From Istiophorus platypterus (Eukaryota > Chordata > Actinopteri > Istiophoriformes > Istiophoridae), in the NCBI GenBank assembly GCA_016859345.1, contig CM029119.1, forward strand, positions 11,927,896 to 11,991,895: 64,000 nt of DNA, read 5' to 3'. Position numbers and translations under genes: made by a program. The notes beneath the pieces were generated by a model that saw nothing but the letters and a program-made list of their open reading frames with translations, made no database searches and was not told the DNA's origin. Below, piece by piece: positions 56,570-64,000 of this stretch (positions are counted from its first letter, which is position 1; every line of letters begins with the position of its first letter).

Positions 56570-56800
56570 AAAACTGCACCTCGTAAAGCAGACTGTTAAA
56601 CTTTAAAGCACATGTGATTACTCATAATTGCTCCAGAAATTGATTTATTAGCTCGGGTGTGATGCTGTGTGAGCCGAGTGCCATCTGACCTCCAGCTGAA
56701 TGAATAATCAACAGGCTCCACTAGCAAGCAGATGTTTGAAAGTGTTGCTGTTTTATCGGGCCTGTAATGTGAACAGGCATGAAACCAGATTAAATTAAAT
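56570..56800. promoter_or_regulatory. CNE-like island
   Basis: GATTACTCATAATTGCTCC near 56617, GAAATTGATTTATTAGC near 56637, GAATGAATAATCAACAGGC near 56698 and TAAATTAAATGATG near 56790. A 156-codon minus frame continues to 57066; its early part is hydrophobic (residues about 18-38), but there is no recognisable family. Confidence 0.4.
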
Positions 56801-57369
56801 GATGTGAGGACAGACAGCTGTGACACATTTGGACTTTGCTGCTTTCCCTCTTTTGTGTCCAAACATAAAAGATCTACCCAACACATGTGCTGAAACGACA
56901 TGCCAAGAGAAGCTGTGGAAAGTGTTTGTCCGCTTTTTTCTGTTGCCTGAAATAAATCATAAAGTAAAATAACCAATGGAAACAGCAGCTTTACAAACAA
57001 CAGTAAAACCAAAGCTGTTTGTCCTCTTCTGGCTGATGTTGCACCACTGGCTGTTTTGTAAGACATGATATTCCTCAGGGATATGAATGTGATCCCTTTG
57101 CTTCAAGCCTTTTTCTCTAATTGATGTTTAATTTTTTGCCTTGATTATGAGGTTTAGCGAGCTTAATGAAGCACAGATGAGTTGTTTACGGACTCTGTGC
57201 TCTTTTCCTTGGTAGTATGGAGGAGTATAAAGTTAATTTATACAATGAAATCCAGTACATGCATTGTTTATTCTAGTAGGTTGCTTCTTTCACCGCCTTT
57301 CAGACTGTTTTAAGCAGCATAGAATAATAGAAGATACTGTGGCTGTAGAAAGTGATATAATGGTTTCTC
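56801..57369. other. Unassigned stretch
   Basis: Remainder of the 156-codon minus frame and AT-rich sequence; nothing else recognised. Confidence 0.45.
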
Positions 57370-57700
57370 TTATCTTTCAGTGTTTTCAGTACACAGTAAA
57401 TGATACTTTCAGGTGGAGAATGGTTGGTTTGTATTCTGAAGTGCTGTGCATTGATGTGTTCGCCCAGAGGAGCTGTCGACTCAAGTGTTTTTCTCCAAAA
57501 CCTGTCACACTTTTCAGGAACAATTAGAGAAAAGAAAGTAAATTGTTCCCATGCACTTGGATTGCTGTCCCCACGACATCTGCCACTGCAGTGTAGATGA
57601 TAGATTCCTCCTTCATTAGCCAGGGGTGTGGGATTACCCAGTGAGAGCACATTAATCACCACTTTCTGTGGCAGCCTGAATGCACTGTGCTTTGTAAGAA
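57370..57700. promoter_or_regulatory. CNE-like island
   Basis: GAGCACATTAATCACC near 57646 and a balanced core with GTTCGCCCAGAGG and CACGACATCTGCC. Frames of 152 (minus) and 87 and 66 (plus) codons overlap, again pointing to low stop density rather than coding. A T-run at 57707-57717 closes it. Confidence 0.35.
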
Positions 57701-58979
57701 AAAAACTTTTTTTTTTTCCCTGACATGTCACTCCTCTCCTGTGACAGGCCACAATCAATCATCTAGATTGACAGCATTGATAGGTTACACTGTTTACACA
57801 ATGTGTAATGAAAGATCATGTTACCCACTATTGTTGTTTCTGAGACAACTCTTTTGGGCTGGATCTGAATAGAGTGGGTGCTTTGGTACAAACCTGCACA
57901 AGTGCACACTCGTTTGCTTTCCCTTTCTGTTTCCATAGCAGTTCCCCTCTGTCCTTCTCGCACTCTCTATTTCTCTGTATAAACACTCCAGGGATATTCA
58001 CACGATGGGTGGGCAGAGTATTTAAATTCTATCACTGTATTTCATATTCCAAATTCATATTATGGTTGCAATAAATACTACAATTTACCAAATGTGCAGG
58101 AAAATCAACTGAGAAATATTTTATAGATCTCTAAAGACAAGTCCTCCAAACTGCACATCAACATCCAGTGGTTCAGCAGTTTTTTTCCAAAAAGACCCAT
58201 ATAAGTATTCCCTGATCTGAAACCTCAACCTGCAGGGATATATGGTTTTCAGTTCCCTCCTAAACTGTTACAAATCACCGCATGGAAATGATTTATATTA
58301 CTGTATTCTTGAATGGCACTGCTACAGTTAAGGTTTTGGTTACGTTTGGACCCAACATCGACTTAGGGACCCTGAAAGATCGTAGTTTTGGTTAAAATGA
58401 CTACTCTGTTTTTTTTTTTTTAACCTATGATGATGCATGTTTGCTAACCTTAACGAACACTGTTGGTTGAAAACAAGAAATGAACGGCAGTCTCCCATAT
58501 TTATGCTTTCCATGCAATCCATGATGAACTTCCCAACCAACCAACCAATAATCAAAGCAAAGGAGAAACCACTCCAAGAAAACTATTCTCAAGCATATGT
58601 CAGTATGAAATGACAAAAAATATTAAAGTAAACTGTCCTCAGTATGGATTATAAGTCATCACAACACATTGTGATTCAGAGCTGAGAGGCTGAAAGTGCC
58701 ACATCCTTCTGCAAGGTTGTTCTGACGATGCTGTTGTGTCCCAAGAAGATGCTGCCGTACTTGTCAGACAGCATGTTGACTGTTTTTCCACCTTCGTGAG
58801 TCTCTTTGTGAGCGTTCAAAGCAAGGGCAAGTTCTTATCATTGCCCTAGTGTTCTCTCACTTCTATGTCACCTCTAAATCAGACCTACAAAGGATGTGAG
58901 CCATATAGTACCAGCACTGTTCTAATGAGAAATGTATTAAACTTTCAGGAGCTGTAATACTTAAAACACTCATACATCA
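57701..58979. other. Unassigned stretch
   Basis: T-run at 58409-58421. CCAACCAACCAACC tandem near 58534-58547. Short frames only. Confidence 0.45.
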
Positions 58980-59200
58980 GTTTAATGTGGACAGGTTGGT
59001 AATTGTGCTCTGGAGCGATCAATCAATATCAGCCCGTGAGTTATAATTAGCCCTTCTAGTTTGATGTATTGACCATTTGTATTGAATTTGTTTATTATTG
59101 GAGGTTTCCCATGGTCAAATCTGTCTCTCACTTTCAGCCTTAATCTGGGCTGTCCACCTGGATGACCACACAATCACAGACGTGTACACACAAACAGATG
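58980..59200. promoter_or_regulatory. CNE-like island
   Basis: GCGATCAATCAATATCAGCC near 59014 is a double PBX-type word, followed by GTTATAATTAGCCC near 59039 and CAGCCTTAATCTGGGC near 59136. Frames of 63 and 70 codons on opposite strands are not recognisable. Confidence 0.38.
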
Positions 59201-59309
59201 CGCTTTCTCAGGTGAAGTGTGGCCTCCAGATGATGCTCTTCCTGGGGTCATATTCTGGTCATTTGAAAAGTCAGCCGCAGTGTAGTGAAACTGTATTTAC
59301 AGAAGATTG

Positions 59310-59470
59310 ACCGAAACTATATTGATCAGGTTTTTTTTAGCGATCATTGTGATTGTGATTGTATTGATTAGTGTGGCCGAAAATAATCAAATTTGCAATG
59401 ACATTTTCCAAAAATCACAAATGAAGAAAATCAAAGTGAGAGTAAAAGTTTAGTAGTTTAGTTTCTAAAG
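59310..59470. repeat. Possible decayed repeat
   Basis: AGCGATCATTGTGATTGTGA, TTGTATTGATTAGTGTGGCC, AAAATAATCAAATTTGC resemble the fish phrase 'GCGATTATTTTGATTGTGATTG'. Short and uncertain. Confidence 0.3.
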
Positions 59471-60449
59471 AATGCCTCATTCACAGACAATTGTTGGTGA
59501 CCCCCCCCAGCTTTTTTTCCCTGAATTGAGGCTTTAAGGTCATGCTCTCTTTGGTGCCTTGTAACACTGACAACAAACTCCATAAACAATTTAGTTTACT
59601 TTAAAAAACGGTCTATTGGAGAGATTAGGGTAGAGTGATAATGTACAGCTTGGGGTCAAGTGCTGCCTGAGAACAAATGTTACTGGAAATTAAAGTCCTG
59701 CTTGGGTAGTTACAAGGAAGTTTGTGGAGATCGAGGCTTGACTTTTATTTGACTTTGGCTCTTTAAAGTCCTGAATTGAATTAGTTTCCTGTGGAAAACT
59801 GTGCTGATTGGTTAAATCAGAGAAATTACAGAGATTTCAAAAAAATTGTAAGACCTTGAAAATATAGTGATGTTAGGTTCATTTTGCATTCATCCTCAAA
59901 ATGCTTTTGCATTTTCACTGTAACTAAGACTTTTCAAATATTTGGGTGTGTTTATTTCAGCCTGAGCAAAGGCAAACATGTTTTTAAGCTTTAACAATCA
60001 AGTTGAATGACTCATATGAAAATATGACATTATTTGGCAACGGTGGACAACTCTCTTCCTCCTGGGCATCAGAGATAAGGTGTATTACTTTACATCTCCT
60101 GAGCAGCAGCGGTGACTTTCCTTTTTCTGGTATCAGGACTCTATTCAGAGAATTTTATGCTCCCAATCATTTGATTCAGTAAAGTACCTGTCTGACCCAA
60201 ATGAAGGTGTGATACTTTATGTCCCTCCAGATGTCAGACAGCCGTGGAGATTGGTTTGCAGAAATATGATGAGAGGACATAAACCAGTCAAACTTGCTGC
60301 CCTTTTCCTACAGAAGAGCTTTGTGTCCTATAGCTGTCTTTTCAAATGGAACATCAATCCACTTTTACATAGAAATATTTTGTATTTCTGAACTGAATAA
60401 AACCGCATCGCCAAGTTACCATTTTTCATATTGAGTGTTTTAGCACTTG
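59471..60449. other. Unassigned AT-rich stretch
   Basis: C-run near 59501-59508. No credible frame; the 60-codon frame at 60209-60391 is not recognisable. Confidence 0.5.
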
Positions 60450-60960
60450 ATACCCACGTGAAAATGGCCCAGAGAAAAATGGTGCAGGAGCAGCGCTAAC
60501 TGATCCTCGCAGTGGGCGCAGACCGGCAACAGCAGACTGTTGTTTTACTTTGGGCATTGCTGGACAGAAAGTTGACTTTCTCTCTCATGTTATGTTCGAT
60601 ACATCCACCTAGTTAGATTAGAGTCCACAAGACAGAAAGCGACCGTGTCCGGGGGAGATAAGAACCAGAGTGCCGACTGAAACAAAGCCAACTCATTCCC
60701 ACCCACATGGCTGCAGGAAGAGACATCAATTCTTACCTGTCATCTTTATCCCAGTGCACTGTCTCATTACAATTATCTCTCAAATACACACAGCGCATAA
60801 AGCTCCAGTAAATCAGATCCTCCTCTTTTACAAGTTGGGCTCTAGTCCTGTAATTAAACTCAAGGATCCGTCGGAGAAATGGGGTACACTGTCAGTGAGT
60901 TTAGCTGAATTCTCTGCAGATGCATCGAGAGGATTATATGTATTTGGTAGTTTTGATTAA
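60450..60960. promoter_or_regulatory. CNE-like island with CpGs
   Basis: 60450-60560 contains several CpGs (AGCGCTAAC, GGGCGCAGACCGGC). 60600-60880 contains CACCTAGTTAGATTAGAG, CATTACAATTATCTC and AGCGCATAAAGC. A 96-codon plus frame and a 90-codon minus frame overlap without recognisable content. Confidence 0.38.
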
Positions 60961-61400
60961 GCTGAAGATTATCACAGTCATACAGCTTTCTTAGCAGAGA
61001 CCACTCTCCGGCTTCTCTTGGGTGGTCTCTCACGATGACTTTTTCTGTGTGCCTGCCTCCTGCTCGACGGCCATTGTATAATGCCGACAGAGCACAACAG
61101 CAAGACATGCACTCCAGAAGAGAGAGCCACAAAACACACTCTGAAGCTTGACGCTTTTGGCGTCTGCCTCGCTCCTTTAAATATGAGTCAGCTGTTGTGC
61201 TCGGGACTCCAACAACAGCTTTAATTCCTCTGCCTCCCCCTCCTTTTGCTTAAAAGGGGGCTTTATGCCTGTAGGGCCCCCATCAGTTACCTGCTGACAG
61301 GCCGAGCATGACTGATGAGCTGCCCGAGGCGCCCCAGTATACTTTGTCAGCTGCTCATAATTTATACATCTTATCTCCTTCAGAACAAAAGACAGAACGT
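60961..61400. promoter_or_regulatory. CNE-like island, GC-rich core
   Basis: 61140-61330 is GC-rich with CTCCTTTAAATATGAGTC, CAGCTTTAATTCCTC and CTGCCCGAGGCGCCCC, then GCTCATAATTTATACATC. No frame crosses the core. Confidence 0.36.
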
Positions 61401-61558
61401 GGCTTTATGGAAATGAAAACAGAGACTTGTTTAGACTCCAGCATGTGGAGTGAAGTGGAGTGAACCTACTGAAGTTGTTTCTCTCTGCAAGCAGGACGAG
61501 CTGCCTCATCTGGCTCTGAGTGCTCCACACCCATTCTGTCTGCCCACACCTTGACTCT

Positions 61559-61610
61559 GTGTGTGTTTTGTGTGTGTTTTTGCGTGTGTGTGTGTGTTGG
61601 GGGGGGGGGG
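61559..61610. repeat. Imperfect (TG)n followed by G homopolymer
   Basis: GTGTGT units interrupted by T and GC, ending in about 12 G residues (61599-61610). Confidence 0.95.
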
Positions 61611-61899
61611 CAGCGTCAGGACCATATGAGGCCATGTGAGGATGTTTTGGTTGTGTGTCTGGCTCTAGGTGGCAGGTGACAAAGATATAAAACACGGGTT
61701 TGTTCATATGGGGACATATCAGTTGTAAGAAAATATTTCTAAAGTTCTAAAAAACTACTTTTTGTACTGATAAGTAATCAGATTACTCATAGCACCAAAC
61801 CCAAGGAGTTAACACCCAGCTTGGCGGTTTTAGTTAGTTTCTTTTAGTTAATTGTCTTGGTCTTTTTGTCTGCACAAATAGACTGCATGACTGACCATC

Positions 61900-62160
61900 A
61901 TGATAGATAGCTAGGTAGGAATGATTTGGCTTAGCACAGAGAGTGGAGGTAGTGGAAAACAGCTACCCTGACTTTATCAGTTCAACCAACAGCCAACACT
62001 TCTAAAGCTTTTCACCTAATGCATCTTATTTGTTGAACCCATATGGAGCCAGGCTAGTTTTTTTCCCCCACCCACCAGTCTTTACTCTAAGCTAAGCTAA
62101 CCATGTGTCTACTCCAGCTCCATACTTAACTCACAGATTATTGTGCTATGCCAACCCGAC
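61900..62160 (+). mobile_element. Foldback/MITE-like element, decayed copy 2
   Basis: GGCTTAGCACAGAGAGTGG through GAAAACAGCTACCCTGAC (61929-61973) is an imperfect inverted copy of GGAGCCAGGCTAGTTTTTTT through CAGTCTTTACTCTAAGCTAA (62045-62096). The core CCAACAGCCAACACTTCTAA, AGCTTTTCACCTAATGC and the right flank CTCCATACTTAACTCACAGA also match the percomorph element seen at 19.5 kb. No transposase. Confidence 0.65.
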
Positions 62161-62539
62161 AAAACAGTCTGCAACAGTATACATGTCGCTAAAGAAAGTT
62201 CACCAGTGAAAATTGGAATTCATCGAACTGAAAAAGGAAAAGTGGGATGATGATTTTACTGTTGTGTCTGCTGAATGTTTGCCAACACACTAGCTGTAAC
62301 AATTTTATAAACTGATGGTATCTCAGGGCTTTTGTTTGTTTCAGTGCATTACTGCCTCCCGGTGGTTAAAAATCACTGATTCCACTTTAATTACATTCAA
62401 AACATGATACACTCAAAACAGATAGAGATGTTAATGTTTACAGAATGTAAACATTGTATGGCCTTCGGGTTTTCCTGCTTTCTAAACTAGTTAAATCAGC
62501 TGGAAATGTCCTAAAATATACATTACCGATACCCGTGAT
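62161..62539. other. Unassigned stretch
   Basis: CCTCCCGGTGGTTAAAAATC near 62347 looks like a repeat phrase but is too short to assign. Confidence 0.45.
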
Positions 62540-62890
62540 GGGAATCAATACATCATAATGAATGGGATATTGATGTGAACCATGTGGAAGACACTGCAGA
62601 GAAAGGCAATTTATCACTGCCAATGGAGCATTTCCCTCCTAAGGGTGGATTTCTCTCCAAACGCTGTGCTTTGGTCTGTGATATTGAGAGTGATTCATTC
62701 ACTGACTCATCCTCAACTACTTTGTCAGATTCAAATTGTCCTGCCAACTCTTTTTGTTTTGGTTTTCTCATGGCCTTGAACAAAACGTGGGATATGCACT
62801 TACTTGCAGCAGTTGACACGGCTGCCAAAGCACGCTGCTCATCCTGCTTTTGTTTTGCTTCGGTTTTTGTGCCTTGCCAGTAATGAGATA
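62540..62890 (-). other. Open frames on both strands, unassigned
   Basis: A minus-strand frame (start at 62828, open further upstream to near 62880, stop near 62553) encodes a Lys/Glu/Ser-rich stretch (KAMRKPKQKELAGQF, EDESVNESLSISQTKAQR) that looks more protein-like than most frames here. A strong donor-like word (CAA then GTAAGT on the minus strand) lies at 62798-62803 inside it. A 102-codon plus frame covers the same bases. No family recognised, so this may be an exon, a relic or a conserved noncoding element. Confidence 0.2.
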
Positions 62891-63139
62891 CTCAGACTGC
62901 GACTATAATAGCTAACCCATGGTCTAATCAGTATAATAGGACCAAAAAATAGATAATCCTTAGCATGTATGAAGTATCATCATAGACACTAATTTATGTC
63001 TCCTTCTTGACACTTTTTTACTTTCATAGAACTTTTGCAAAATAGGTTTTCCTTTGTGTGAATAGCAAAGACATCACTCTAAGCATATTCCAAAGATAAT
63101 ATTCAAATGGTGTGAAATAAGAGAACGATAATCCAGAAC
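62891..63139. other. AT-rich stretch
   Basis: Nothing recognised. Confidence 0.5.
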
Positions 63140-63600
63140 AAACAGTGACTTTTAGGAGACTTCGCCCAGACAGGTGTGTCTGCCGAGGCGATGAAGGACT
63201 GCATTATCCAGCTTCCGTTGTTACCCCCAACACGACTTTTTGCATTTTATCTAAGACAGCTCATTTTATCCTGCTGGAGTGTCCATACAATTTCCTGGTT
63301 GAGAACTTTAACAAGCAAACCAGCTGTAACTATCAAGCAGAGAAGCTAGCAGATATCTTAACTGTTAAGCTGATATCCATATCTTTGTGTGGATTCTATT
63401 CGTTGCACTGGGAGCTGGCCAGGCAGAGGATCATTTGCACCCCTGTGACAAGTACATCATCATCTGCCTGTAACCTTAGCTTGGAGAGACGATGCAGGCT
63501 TTGTTCTCCACCAGGCTCACTTGGGGATGTTTGGCAGTGTGCTGATAGATATGATTATCCTTAATGTCAGTGCATAGCACCATCCCTGATAACAGATTCT
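63140..63600. promoter_or_regulatory. CNE-like island under a 139-codon frame
   Basis: Even composition across 460 bases. The plus frame 63145-63564 has 13 Cys codons but no recognisable zinc-finger or other spacing. Words such as GATATGATTATCC near 63549 are weak. A coding exon cannot be excluded, but no donor or acceptor frames it clearly. Confidence 0.28.
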
Positions 63601-64000
63601 CTCAGTAGAATCCACCCTGCTTATCTAACTGCTATGTTGTCAGGCTGCGGCTTCCTTTCTGTGTGGGGAGATGCAATGCAGGCGTTTGGGCTTTTTTCTT
63701 TTTTTTGCAGGCTTTGAGACTTTAGTACATAATTTAAAAAAAATGTTTACAGAATTTTTTTCTCGGTAAGCAACAAGTCTGAATTATTTATGCCTTGATG
63801 TAGCCCGGCAAGTACAGTAAGATCGATGTAAAAAGAGACAAAATCTTACTTCAAAGTGTGATGGACACAAAATACAATGTGAAAAAAACACAATTATAAT
63901 TTCCCATTGCACAAAACTACTCTAATAAGCCCATAGGTTTTGATGAATAACAGCAATTACTTTGTTAGGTGATGCATTTATGAACTTTCAAAACCCATCC
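63601..64000. other. AT-rich end of window
   Basis: T-rich and A-rich runs near 63691-63760. No gene or repeat family recognised. Confidence 0.5.

Noticed and set aside
56596..57066. 156-codon minus frame with a hydrophobic stretch
   Set aside because: No recognisable family, no splice or promoter context, and it overlaps a homeodomain-word island.
57264..57758. 152-codon minus frame and overlapping plus frames
   Set aside because: Opposite-strand frames of similar quality over the same bases point to low stop density rather than coding.
1724..58421. More long T-runs than A-runs on the plus strand (about 12 versus 5 of ten or more)
   Set aside because: Too few events to show a strand bias; not significant by a simple sign test.
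1..64000. CRISPR arrays, toxin-antitoxin, phage or operon-like systems
   Set aside because: No regularly spaced repeats or compact gene arrays exist; the sequence is clearly vertebrate noncoding DNA.

Overview
This is vertebrate nuclear DNA, most likely from a ray-finned fish of the percomorph type. It is AT-rich with short GC-richer islands, long (TG)n/(CA)n and (TA)n microsatellites and long homopolymer runs. It carries decayed copies of interspersed repeats whose wording I recognise from percomorph genomes, for example GCTAAGCTAAGCTAA-type foldback elements and AATCGATTAATCG-type elements. No bacterial, plasmid or viral gene organisation is present. Repeat assignments rest on memory of family wording and could not be aligned here.

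I find no intact protein-coding gene. Open reading frames are short (the longest is 198 codons), lack recognisable domains, often overlap on both strands, and many lie in microsatellites or repeats. The best gene-like traces are a leader-exon-like segment with a V-set-like relic near 35.6-36.0 kb (probably a pseudogene if real), a possible 9-nt microexon at 7.70 kb, a tRNA-Leu-like degenerate sequence near 26.6 kb, and an unassigned minus-strand frame at 62.55-62.88 kb.

The window looks like a gene desert or very large intron with many islands that resemble conserved noncoding elements. I call an island CNE-like when it has no simple repeats, a more balanced base composition than its flanks, no convincing coding frame, and clusters of homeodomain/PBX, POU, FOX or SOX-type words. 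Conservation itself cannot be seen from one sequence, so confidence is moderate to low and edges are approximate. The denser islands are at 1.0-2.1, 3.1-3.7, 4.5-5.1, 6.2-6.6, 10.4-11.1, 12.7-13.8, 16.4-16.8, 18.5-18.9, 21.0-21.5, 23.0-23.2, 28.9-29.2, 31.5-31.8, 33.0-33.5, 34.5-35.3, 37.1-37.5, 39.4-40.0, 42.8-43.2, 43.5-44.7, 47.7-48.9, 53.6-54.1, 56.6-57.7 and 60.5-61.4 kb. Such density is typical of regulatory blocks around developmental regulators, but the target gene lies outside the window and I will not guess it.

Repeats alternate with the islands. AATCGATTA-type copies lie near 5.9, 10.2, 16.1, 30.4, 31.2, 40.3, 41.4, 47.4 and 53.2 kb. Foldback copies lie at 19.5-19.9 and 61.9-62.2 kb. 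Other decayed repeats lie near 5.5, 14.8, 17.5, 45.6-46.0, 46.8-47.1, 47.7, 50.8-51.1, 53.1 and 54.8 kb. Microsatellites lie at 1.57, 10.3, 22.1, 22.8, 31.6, 37.95, 48.5, 49.25 and 61.6 kb. The most interesting local signals are a recurrent ATTAATCA/TTAATCATG word compatible with PBX-HOX sites, an inverted pair of DR2 nuclear-receptor motifs at 9.6 kb, a 16-bp perfect hairpin at 46.8 kb, and the immunoglobulin-like relic.
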